A stretch of DNA of 10,226 bases, from NCBI GenBank assembly GCA_023265535.1, contig JAHFTI010000089.1, forward strand, positions 1 through 10,226, read 5' to 3'. Each line of letters starts with the position of its first letter. Within the stretch, counting starts at the first letter, position 1. Position numbers and translations under genes: made by a program. Source of the stretch: Opitutaceae bacterium. Lineage in GTDB: Bacteria > Verrucomicrobiota > Verrucomicrobiia > Opitutales > Opitutaceae. The notes beneath the pieces are model-generated. The model saw only the letters and a list, made by a program, of their open reading frames with translations, was not told where the DNA came from and did not search any database. Shown here one piece after another: positions 1-6,946 of the stretch.

Positions 1-355
1 GCTCGCCCAGTTCCGCGAACTCGCCGCCTTCGCCCAGTTCGGTTCCGACCTCGATGCCAAGACCAAGGCCACCCTCGACCGCGGCGCCCGCATCGTGGAG
101 CTCTTCAAGCAGCCCCAGCTCAACCCGATCGCCATCGAGCTTCAGGCCGCCGTCCTCTGGGGCATGCAGAAGAACTACTTCGACCCGATCGACGTGAAGA
201 AGGTCGTCGCAGCCGCCGCCAACCTCCGCGAGTTCCTCACCACCCGCAAGCAGCCCCTTCTCGACAAGATCCGCGTCAACGCGGCCCTCAACGCCGAGAT
301 CGAGACCGAGCTCAAGGCGTCCCTCGAGGAGTGGAAAGCCTCCTTCAAGGCCTGA
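1..355 (+). CDS. atpA: ATP synthase F1 subunit alpha, C-terminal part (5' truncated by window edge)
   Basis: Reading from base 2 gives 117 residues ending at TGA 353-355. They match the C-terminal helical domain of the F1 alpha subunit: an ELAAFAQFGSDLD segment near the start (E. coli has ELAAFSQFASDLD), then VELFKQPQ about 25 residues later, and an amphipathic C-terminal helix with EIETELKASLEEWKASF. Alpha alternates with beta in the F1 hexamer and carries non-catalytic nucleotide sites; the Walker motifs lie upstream of the window. The frame is open at the left edge, so the gene is cut by the window, not broken. It is followed by atpG after an unusually long 130-bp spacer containing a heptad-phased repeat. 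Codons strongly favour C in third position, as in the rest of the operon. Identity is certain from context and motif. Confidence 0.97.
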   Translation, partial: LAQFRELAAFAQFGSDLDAKTKATLDRGARIVELFKQPQLNPIAIELQAAVLWGMQKNYFDPIDVKKVVAAAANLREFLTTRKQPLLDKIRVNAALNAEIETELKASLEEWKASFKA

Positions 356-365
356 GTCCCAAGCC

Positions 366-482
366 GGAACACAGGAGCTGGAACACCGAAAAAGCAGACA
401 CCCGCAACGGCCTCAACACCCGCACGCCACGCTGCCCCTTCACCCAGCTCCTCTCTTCTAACTCCCAGATCCGTCCCCCTTC
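366..482. repeat. Heptad-phased purine/pyrimidine inverted-repeat-like element in atpA-atpG spacer
   Basis: The left arm is three consecutive 7-mers, GGAACAC (366-372), AGGAGCT (373-379) and GGAACAC (380-386). The right arm is pyrimidine-rich 7-mers in phase: CTCCTCT (448-454), CTTCTAA (455-461), CTCCCAG (462-468), ATCCGTC (469-475). AGGAGCTGG (373-381) is exactly complementary to CCAGCTCCT (444-452), so the transcript could fold into a long-loop hairpin. The atpG start codon at 486 follows almost directly and has no visible Shine-Dalgarno sequence. The same design recurs in the atpD-atpC spacer. The function is unknown; it could be a dispersed repeat, a processing site or a translation-tuning leader. 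Confidence 0.6.
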
Positions 483-485
483 ACA

Positions 486-1361
486 ATGGCCTCAACACGC
501 GACATCAGGCGCCGCATCAAGTCGGTCAAGAACACGCGCCAGATCACCAAGGCGATGGAGCTGGTCGCCGCCTCGAAGATGAAGAAGGCGCAGTACGCGG
601 CCCTCGCCGGCCGCCCCTACGCCCAACTTCTGGCCGACATGCTCGCCGCCCTCTCGTCACGCGTTGACGAGTCCACCCACCCCTTCCTCGTGAAGCGTGA
701 GGTCAAGACCCGCGGCGTCATCCTCGTCACCACCGACAAGGGCCTCTGCGGTCCCCTCAACGCCAACCTCTTCAAGCTCGTCGCCGAGATCAAGACGCCC
801 GTCAAGTACGTCGCCGTCGGCCGCAAGGGCTCGCAGTTCCTCGCCCGCACGCGCCGCGACCTGATCGCCGATTTCCCCGTCACCGACCGCGTGGGCTTCT
901 CCGAGGTCAAGGCCGTCGCCGAGTTCATGGTGGCCAAGTTCCTCGCCGGCGAGGTGGACACCGTCGAGGTGCTCTATCCGCGCTTCAAGAACACCCTCGT
1001 CCAGGAGCCCATGTGCCGCCCCGTGCTGCCCCTCGGCAGCCTGCGCGAGTTCCTCGACTCCATCGAGACCGGCACCGCCGCCGCCAAGTCCCGCCAGGAC
1101 GAGCGCGAGATGCTGATCGAGCCCAATCCGCAGGCCGTCCTCGAGGCCCTGCTGCCCTTCTACGTCAACCGCCACCTGCACCAGCTCATGCTCTCGGCCA
1201 AGGCCTCCGAGCACAGCGCCCGCATGGTCGCGATGAAGACCGCCAAGGACAATGCCACCACGCTGCTCGGCGACCTCACGCTCGAGTACAACAAGGCCCG
1301 CCAGGCCGGCATCACCCAGGAAATTCTCGAAATCGCCTCCGCGCAGTTCGCCTCGAGCTGA
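486..1361 (+). CDS. atpG: ATP synthase F1 subunit gamma
   Basis: This 291-residue protein is the central rotor shaft of F1: it couples proton- or sodium-driven rotation of the c-ring to ATP synthesis on beta, at the cytoplasmic face of the membrane. The N-terminal helix has the family signature, with DIRRRIKSVKNTRQITKAME (residues 6-25) followed by LVAASKMKKA. The central Rossmann-like part has TTDKGLCGPLN (82-92), where Pro replaces the common second Gly. The C-terminal helix starts near 241 with SEHSARMVAMKTAKDNA and ends with YNKARQAGITQEILEIASA, the region that sits inside the alpha3beta3 cavity. Length matches the family (about 285-300). The ATG fits the conserved N-terminus exactly; no Shine-Dalgarno site precedes it and the leader is pyrimidine-rich. 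It lies between atpA and atpD in the operon. Confidence 0.98.
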   Translation: MASTRDIRRRIKSVKNTRQITKAMELVAASKMKKAQYAALAGRPYAQLLADMLAALSSRVDESTHPFLVKREVKTRGVILVTTDKGLCGPLNANLFKLVAEIKTPVKYVAVGRKGSQFLARTRRDLIADFPVTDRVGFSEVKAVAEFMVAKFLAGEVDTVEVLYPRFKNTLVQEPMCRPVLPLGSLREFLDSIETGTAAAKSRQDEREMLIEPNPQAVLEALLPFYVNRHLHQLMLSAKASEHSARMVAMKTAKDNATTLLGDLTLEYNKARQAGITQEILEIASAQFASS

Positions 1362-1418
1362 GCTGGCACGCCCACACGCCACCCCCCATTTCAAAAAACC
1401 TAATCCGCCTTTAGAAAC

Positions 1419-2837
<1,419 letters not shown>

Positions 2838-2847
2838 TCCGCAAGGC

Positions 2848-2964
2848 AGAACATAGGAGCCAGGAACCGACAAACAGGAAGACCAAGCCACTCAGCCAAT
2901 CCGGCGCGGTCTTCCCCTTTTCCTCCTCACTCCTCGCTCCCAACTCCTCGATTCTTTCCGTCCC
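2848..2964. repeat. Heptad-phased purine/pyrimidine element in atpD-atpC spacer
   Basis: The left arm is AGAACAT (2848-2854), AGGAGCC (2855-2861), AGGAACC (2862-2868), GACAAAC (2869-2875), AGGAAGA (2876-2882). The right arm is CTCCTCA (2923-2929), CTCCTCG (2930-2936), CTCCCAA (2937-2943), CTCCTCG (2944-2950), ATTCTTT (2951-2957), then CCGTCCC directly before the atpC ATG. A local hairpin pairs GGAAGACC (2877-2884) with GGTCTTCC (2908-2915), extended by GCC/GGC after two mismatches, loop 2890-2902. Layout and several heptads match the atpA-atpG spacer. No Shine-Dalgarno site precedes atpC. No poly-T follows the hairpin, so it is not a classical terminator. Confidence 0.6.
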
Positions 2965-3369
2965 ATGTCCCTCACCCTTGAAATCGTCACCCCCGAGGCG
3001 CGTGTCTACAGCGACACGGTCGACACGGTTGTGATTCCGACCGTCGAAGGCGAGATCGGCATCCTGCCGGGCCACATTCCCCTGCTCACCCAGGTGGAGC
3101 TCGGCGACCTGCGTGTCACCAAGAACGGCGTCGTCCAGCACCTCGCCGTCGGCGGTGGCTTTGTCCAGGTCGAGGGCGACCGCGTGTCGGTGCTCGCCGA
3201 GCACGCCATGAAGGAGGAGCTCATCGACGAGTCCGCGGTCGAGAAGGCCGTCGCGCGCGCCCAGGAGGCCCTGGCCACCAAGGAGAAGCTCGATCCTGCC
3301 GAAGTGGAGCGCCTCGAGGGCGTCGTCCGTTTCGCCGTGGCCCAGCTCGCCGTCAAGCGCCGCCGCTGA
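2965..3369 (+). CDS. atpC: ATP synthase F1 subunit epsilon
   Basis: This 134-residue protein is the small rotor-foot subunit that links gamma to the c-ring and can act as a brake on ATP hydrolysis. The N-terminal beta-sandwich (about residues 1-84) holds the family signature: LEIVTPEARVYSDTVDTVVI, then GEIGILPGHIPLLTQVELGDL (residues 29-49, quoted here only to locate the conserved LPGH at 34-37), and AVGGGFVQV. The C-terminal helical hairpin (about 88-134) is Ala/Glu/Lys-rich and ends in a basic KRRR tail. Length is normal. The ATG fits the conserved N-terminus. It is the last gene of the operon: a strong terminator begins 28 bp after the stop. The 127-bp gap from atpD carries the repeat element described separately, which might set epsilon level relative to beta; that is inference. 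Confidence 0.97.
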   Translation: MSLTLEIVTPEARVYSDTVDTVVIPTVEGEIGILPGHIPLLTQVELGDLRVTKNGVVQHLAVGGGFVQVEGDRVSVLAEHAMKEELIDESAVEKAVARAQEALATKEKLDPAEVERLEGVVRFAVAQLAVKRRR

Positions 3370-3396
3370 CGGTAATCCGGCTCCGCATCTTTTCAG

Positions 3397-3424
3397 GGCG
3401 CACCTTTCCGGGTGCGCCTTTTTT
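3397..3424 (+). terminator. Intrinsic terminator of the atp operon
   Basis: GGCGCACC (3397-3404) pairs perfectly with GGTGCGCC (3411-3418) around a 6-nt loop, followed at once by six T (3419-3424). This is a textbook rho-independent terminator on the plus strand, 27 bp after the atpC stop codon. The minus strand lacks a matching T-run. Confidence 0.92.
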
Positions 3425-3447
3425 GTGACCCGGTGCCTTCAGGAGCA

Positions 3448-3490
3448 GGGGGCGGGGTGGGAAGCGGGATGGGGCCGGGAGGAGGGCGGG
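3448..3490 (+). other. Dense G-run cluster (potential G-quadruplex) downstream of the atp terminator
   Basis: There are eight runs of three or more G within 43 bases on the plus strand (3448-3452, 3454-3457, 3459-3461, 3466-3468, 3471-3474, 3477-3479, 3484-3486, 3488-3490), separated by mostly 1-5 nt. This satisfies the usual quadruplex pattern twice over. It lies between the convergent atp operon and the phosphatase gene. Folding and function are inferred only. Confidence 0.55.
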
Positions 3491-3509
3491 CATTTTGGCC
3501 ACGGTCGCA

Positions 3510-3525
3510 GGCAAGGGACCTTGCC
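3510..3525. repeat. Short perfect inverted repeat in convergent spacer
   Basis: GGCAAGG (3510-3516) and CCTTGCC (3519-3525) are exact reverse complements separated by two bases. It could be a small hairpin or a protein-binding dyad. It sits in the 183-bp spacer between convergent genes, where a promoter operator is not expected, and there is no T-run, so no role can be assigned. Confidence 0.4.
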
Positions 3526-3588
3526 GCCCCGGGTGTATGCGCGAGGGGCAACGGACTGTCCCCGAGTGTATCCAATATTCTGATACCC

Positions 3589-3609
3589 GAGCCGGCGGCC
3601 CGCCGGTTC
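3589..3609 (-). terminator. Possible weak terminator hairpin overlapping the phosphatase stop codon
   Basis: A 9-bp stem with one G-T pair joins 3589-3597 and 3601-3609 around a 3-nt loop, overlapping the TGA of the phosphatase gene (3608-3610). It is very GC-rich but on the minus strand is not followed by a T-run (GGTATCAGAATATTGG follows), so termination by this hairpin alone is doubtful. Confidence 0.3.
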
Positions 3610-4210
3610 AGGCCGCCTTGGTCACGCGGCTGGGCACGTGCACCACCTGCATGCCGGCCGCATGGGCGGCCTGGAAGCCGGGGACGGCGTCCTCGAAGAC
3701 GAGGCACTTTTCCGGCGGCACGCCCATGAGCTTGGCAGCCAGCAGGAACATGTCCGGGGCGGGCTTGCCGTGCACGACGTCATCGGCGGTCACCACGGCC
3801 TTGAAGAGGTCGGCGATGCCGGCGAGCTTGAGCGATTGGTTGACCACCACGCGCGGGCCGCCGGACGCGACGCTGGTCGGATGGGTCTTCGAGACGCGGC
3901 GCGCGAACTCGACGACCGGGTTGATCAGCTGCACCTGGGGCAGCATCTCCACAAACATGTTTTCCTTCAGGTGAAAGACATCCAGCGGATCGATCTGCAG
4001 GCCGTAGTGTTTGGCAATGAGTTCGGCCACCTTGAGGGTGGGGACGCCGCCCAGGGAGTAAAAGAGATCCTCGCTCAGGGGGCCCTTCAGGCCGCGTTGG
4101 CGCATGGCCGCGTCCCATGCCTTGTAGTGCACAGGCATCGAGTCGATCAGCGTTCCATCGCAGTCGAAGATGTATCCGGCAAAGTCGCCCGTCGGGATCT
4201 GAAGCTCCAT
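3608..4210 (-). CDS. HAD-superfamily (subfamily IA) phosphatase, beta-phosphoglucomutase/YqaB-like
   Basis: This 200-residue protein is a soluble phosphatase or phosphomutase of the HAD type, probably acting on small sugar phosphates. Motif I is FDCDGTLIDS (residues 15-24), with nucleophile Asp16 and general acid Asp18. The alpha-helical cap follows (about 25-95). Motif II is the Ser in VASGG (114-118), motif III is Lys149 in HGKPAPD, and motif IV is FEDAVPG (172-178). The C-terminal FLLAAKLMGVPPEKCLVFED block resembles E. coli YqaB (fructose-1-phosphatase). Substrate cannot be told from sequence. I chose the ATG at 4210 because GGAAGG sits 4 nt upstream; an in-frame ATG at 4225 would add MLEGN but has no spaced ribosome site. 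The gene is convergent with the atp operon and divergent from the aquaporin, so it is probably monocistronic. Confidence 0.88.
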   Translation of the reverse strand: MELQIPTGDFAGYIFDCDGTLIDSMPVHYKAWDAAMRQRGLKGPLSEDLFYSLGGVPTLKVAELIAKHYGLQIDPLDVFHLKENMFVEMLPQVQLINPVVEFARRVSKTHPTSVASGGPRVVVNQSLKLAGIADLFKAVVTADDVVHGKPAPDMFLLAAKLMGVPPEKCLVFEDAVPGFQAAHAAGMQVVHVPSRVTKAA

Positions 4211-4628
4211 ATTGCCTTCCAGCATCCCCTGTGCCGCGCCCCCGGGTCAAACCATTCCCTTTTTGCCCCCCGCTGCCCCTTGCAGTTCATTGGCTTGAGT
4301 CGGGCCGGCCTTTCTCGCTCAGGGGCTCCCTAGGGAACGCCAGTGTTGTGGATACGGTTTTTGGAGGCTGTGACTCGGCCTCCGAGTCTTCCGTGCAGTC
4401 CACCCCCTTGGCCATGACTGGTCGTCCGCACGCCCGTATGAATGCCCGTCTGCGTTCCCGGTGGAGGACGGGGGTGCTGTCCGCAGATCCCCGCCACCGG
4501 TCTCTCTCCTCTGCGCACCTGTCTGGAAGCAGCAATCCTGTTACGAGGAGCCTCCATTGCATTTCCTAATTTGCAGCTCTGCGGGACTTGTTCTAGCTTC
4601 CCGCCTCCACCACAACCCACACTACAGC
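4211..4628. other. Divergent non-coding region between phosphatase and aquaporin genes, with several hairpins
   Basis: No convincing coding frame was found in these 418 bases; the open frames read as compositionally random Arg/Ser/Pro-rich shadows. Structure seen: GACTCGG (4372-4378) pairs with CCGAGTC (4382-4388), and this competes with GGAGGC (4363-4368) pairing GCCTCC (4378-4383). A larger hairpin joins CCGGTGG (4458-4464) to CCACCGG (4494-4500) with an inner CGGGG/CCCCG stem (4469-4473, 4489-4493). GCGGGA (4581-4586) pairs with TCCCGC (4599-4604) 25 bases before the aquaporin start. Promoters for both flanking genes must lie here, but I could not identify a -35/-10 pair with confidence. 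A leader RNA or small RNA is possible. Confidence 0.45.
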
Positions 4629-5246
4629 ATGAAAAAATACATCGTCGAATTCATCGGCACCTTCTTCCTGGTGCTGACCGTCGGCTTGGCCGTCAACGGC
4701 GGCTCCCCCCTGGCTCCCCTCGCCATCGGTGCCGTGCTCATGGTCATGATCTTCGCGGGCGGCCACGTTTCCGGCGGCCATTTCAACCCTGCCGTCACCC
4801 TGGCGGTCTGGCTGCGCGGCAAATGCGACACCAAGGACGTCGTCCCCTATTTCCTCTCCCAGCTCGCCGCCGGCGCCCTGGCCGCCCTCATTGTGGTGTC
4901 CCTCGTGGGCAAGCCCCTTCTCGGCGCCGCCTCCCATGAGGTCGGCCCCTCCCTCGTTGTGGAGTTCCTCTTCACCTTCGCCCTCGCCTGGGTCGTGCTG
5001 AACGCCGCCACCGCCAAGGGCACCTCCGGCAATTCCTTCTACGGTCTCGCCATCGGCTTCACCGTGCTCGCCGGCGCCGTTTCCGTGGGCCGCATTTCCG
5101 GCGGCGCCTTCAATCCCGCCGTCGGTCTGGGTGTCGTGATCATGGGCCTGGAGAAGCTCTCCCAGCTCTGGATCTACGTCGCGGCCGACCTCGCAGGCGG
5201 CGCCCTCGCCGCCCTGGCCTTCAAGGCCACGCACGATGCCGAATAA
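4629..5246 (+). CDS. MIP/aquaporin-family channel with non-canonical selectivity filter
   Basis: This 205-residue inner-membrane channel has the duplicated six-helix MIP fold. The first half has the helix-1 signature EFIGTFFLVLTVG (7-19) and half-helix GGHFNPAVTLA (NPA at 53-55). The second half has VEFLFTFALAWVVLNAA (111-127) and GGAFNPAVGLG (NPA at 162-164). Water or small-solute transport is expected from the family. In most aquaporins and glycerol facilitators the second NPA is followed by Arg, the main filter residue; here it is Val165. Aligned by spacing to E. coli AqpZ, the filter positions read Ile33, Ala150, Gly159, Val165: wider and non-polar, so selectivity may differ. The ATG at 4629 starts MKKYIVEF and fits the family; upstream in-frame codons look non-coding. 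No Shine-Dalgarno site is visible. A terminator follows directly; the gene stands alone. Confidence 0.93.
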   Translation: MKKYIVEFIGTFFLVLTVGLAVNGGSPLAPLAIGAVLMVMIFAGGHVSGGHFNPAVTLAVWLRGKCDTKDVVPYFLSQLAAGALAALIVVSLVGKPLLGAASHEVGPSLVVEFLFTFALAWVVLNAATAKGTSGNSFYGLAIGFTVLAGAVSVGRISGGAFNPAVGLGVVIMGLEKLSQLWIYVAADLAGGALAALAFKATHDAE

Positions 5247-5272
5247 GCAGCGTCATTGTTTTTTGGATACAC

Positions 5273-5304
5273 AGGGCCCCGGCAAGTCCGGGGCCCTATT
5301 TTTT
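5273..5304 (+). terminator. Intrinsic terminator of the aquaporin gene
   Basis: AGGGCCCCGG (5273-5282) pairs perfectly with CCGGGGCCCT (5288-5297) around the 5-nt loop CAAGT, followed by ATTTTTT (5298-5304). The T-run is on the plus strand only. The 3' arm and T-run overlap the last codons and TAG stop (5296-5298) of the convergent TPR/HEAT gene, so the same bases encode its Lys-rich C-terminus. Confidence 0.92.
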
Positions 5305-6834
5305 GGCCTCCTTGGCCTTTTTCGCTGCGTCCTCCCGCGCGATGCGTTCCGTGAAGGCCTTCATGACCTTGGCCACTTCCGGATTCTTGCTGTCCTCGAG
5401 GGCGTTCGTGATGGCCATGGCCTCCCAGGCATCCATTTTTGAGAGCGCCTTGGAGATCTGCTTCAGCAGCTTGGGATCCGCCGTGATGCGGTAGAGGCCC
5501 GTCGTCGCGTAGGGACCCCCTTCCTTGTCCTTCTGCCATTTCTGCAGGTGCGCACGCGTCTCCGGGGAGTCGAAGGCACCCAGCGCCACCAGCGCCTCCT
5601 GGAAGAATGACGCCTCCTTGTTGTTCGAGTAATCACGCAGCACCAGGCCCGCCCTGGGATCGCCCAGTCGTTCCATCTTGGCGACGATCCCCATCGGAAA
5701 CATGCCGCCGTCCCTCTCCAGCATGTCTCGGAGCAGTTCGAAGGTCCCCTCCATCTTCAGGGGGATCATCTGGTTGAGGCAGCCTGCAATGGTGCAATTG
5801 GAGCGCGCTTGGGCGAGGATTCGCCGGATGCGGGCCTCGTTCCTGCGTTCGCCGAGGACTGCGAAGGCCCTGTTTTCCAGCTCTCCATGCGCGAAGTGGC
5901 TGGCGGCCAGCGTAGCCAGCAGCTCCGAGGATTCCTCGTCGTGGCGAGCCGCCAGTGCCTCGATTTCCGCCTTGATCTGGTCGTTGAGGCGGTCCCCTGT
6001 GCCCTCCTTTTTCCCGAAGAGGCGCCCCATCGACGCTGCAGCCCTTTCGCTGTGCAGCAACTTTGAATCCGGCATCAGGTGCCGGTAAAACTCGCAGATT
6101 TCCTTTTCGCGGGCTGCCTGCTCGTTCTCTCCCAGGCTCTCGTGCAGGCGTACCATGACCGCATGCAGATCGCTTGAGCGCGGATCCTTTTCCAGCCCTG
6201 CCTTCACCAGTGCCTTGCACTCCTCCTTCCTTCCCTGCTGCAGCACGGAGAACGCCTGAAGTGCGGCGTCCTCCCCATTCCACTTCGTCCTGAGCAGGCT
6301 GGCGGCCTGGGCTTCCGCATCGCCCCAGCGCTCCAGGCCCATCAGCACATGGATGCGCCGCTTGGAGGCCTCCTGCGTGAATTCGCCCTCGAGTGCGATG
6401 CAGCGATCCAGCGCTTCCAGGGCAGACTGCAGCTTTTCGCGTGCGAAGCTCTTCTCATCGAGTTTTGAGGGGGTCTTGCGATTCCTGTACACTCCCGGGC
6501 GCTGCAATCCCGTGGGCCCCGAGTTTGCGTCGTCGAGGTGCACCTGAGCCGCAAAGCGCCAGAAGACTGCGGGGCGAGGCACTGCCGCGATGGCCTTGGT
6601 GAGGATCTCCAGGGTCTGTTCCGGCTCGTCGTTCTGGTACGAGAACTGGACGAGCTCCATCCATGCACTGCCTTCGGCGGGGTTTTGGGTCACCGCAGCC
6701 TGCAATTCCCTGCGTTGGTTCTCCTGGGCCCGGGTATCCAATCCCCTCAGCATTCCCTCCAGGGGATTCCTGGCTGCGCAGAGCAGCGAGGAGCTGAGGG
6801 CAAGCATGACCAGCAGGCGTGGGGCAAGGCGCAT
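5296..6834 (-). CDS. Exported TPR/HEAT-like repeat protein of unknown function
   Basis: This 512-residue protein has no recognised catalytic motif. The N-terminus MRLAPRLLVMLALSSSLLCA is a clear signal peptide (basic start, hydrophobic core, likely cleavage near residue 21); the Cys19 context SLLC is not a good lipobox. Residues about 35-255 look like degenerate tetratricopeptide repeats, e.g. NPAEGSAWMELVQFSYQND with PEQTLEILTKAIAAVP (51-86) and KALVKAGLEKDPRSSDLHAV (207-226). Residues about 300-495 look like HEAT-type helical pairs, e.g. MGIVAKMERLGDPRAGLVLR (381-400) and EALVALGAFDSPETRAHLQK (413-432). The C-terminus is Lys/Ala-rich (AKKAKEAKK). A scaffold for protein contacts in the periplasm is inferred. 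I chose ATG 6834 because the signal peptide starts there; the frame is open further upstream but crosses the neighbouring terminator. The stop lies inside the aquaporin terminator. Confidence 0.82.
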   Translation of the reverse strand: MRLAPRLLVMLALSSSLLCAARNPLEGMLRGLDTRAQENQRRELQAAVTQNPAEGSAWMELVQFSYQNDEPEQTLEILTKAIAAVPRPAVFWRFAAQVHLDDANSGPTGLQRPGVYRNRKTPSKLDEKSFAREKLQSALEALDRCIALEGEFTQEASKRRIHVLMGLERWGDAEAQAASLLRTKWNGEDAALQAFSVLQQGRKEECKALVKAGLEKDPRSSDLHAVMVRLHESLGENEQAAREKEICEFYRHLMPDSKLLHSERAAASMGRLFGKKEGTGDRLNDQIKAEIEALAARHDEESSELLATLAASHFAHGELENRAFAVLGERRNEARIRRILAQARSNCTIAGCLNQMIPLKMEGTFELLRDMLERDGGMFPMGIVAKMERLGDPRAGLVLRDYSNNKEASFFQEALVALGAFDSPETRAHLQKWQKDKEGGPYATTGLYRITADPKLLKQISKALSKMDAWEAMAITNALEDSKNPEVAKVMKAFTERIAREDAAKKAKEAKK

Positions 6835-6840
6835 GCGGGT

Positions 6841-6869
6841 CTTGTAAGAAACTGATGGCGAGTGGTAAA
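6841..6869 (-). promoter_or_regulatory. Candidate promoter for the TPR/HEAT gene, possibly giving a leaderless mRNA
   Basis: On the minus strand TTTACC (6869-6864, 4 of 6 to TTGACA) and TACAAG (6846-6841, 4 of 6 to TATAAT) are separated by exactly 17 bases. A start site 7 bases past the -10 would fall on or next to the ATG at 6834, giving a transcript with almost no leader. It lies in the 56-bp gap between the helicase terminator and the gene, where a promoter is needed. Consensus match is modest. Confidence 0.35.
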
Positions 6870-6890
6870 GCCCTGCCTGTGACCGGCCGC

Positions 6891-6919
6891 AAAAAAGCCC
6901 TCCGTTTGGCGGAGGGCTT
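6891..6919 (-). terminator. Intrinsic terminator of the DEAD-box helicase gene
   Basis: AAGCCCTCCG (6895-6904) and CGGAGGGCTT (6910-6919) form a perfect 10-bp stem with a 5-nt loop. Read on the minus strand it is followed by six T (complement of A 6891-6896). It starts 27 bases after the helicase stop codon and isolates that gene from the TPR/HEAT gene downstream. Confidence 0.93.
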
Positions 6920-6946
6920 GGAGGAAGGGTGTTGGAATCGGCCCGC

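Noticed and set aside
3638..4333. Plus-strand open frame antisense to the phosphatase
   Set aside because: The minus strand carries all four HAD motifs; the plus-strand product is a His/Gly/Leu-rich shadow with no recognisable domain.
4287..4562. Possible small minus-strand gene of 91 codons upstream of the aquaporin
   Set aside because: Composition is random-like and Arg-rich, there is no ribosome site, codon use differs from the real genes, and the stretch is better explained by hairpins.
4461..4628. Upstream N-terminal extension of the aquaporin by 56 codons
   Set aside because: The family begins with a short cytoplasmic segment before helix 1, as in MKKYIVEF; the extension is low-quality sequence and overlaps leader hairpins.
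5273..5297. Bidirectional terminator for both the aquaporin and the TPR/HEAT gene
   Set aside because: Only the plus strand has a T-run after the stem; on the minus strand GTGTATCC and then A-rich sequence follow.
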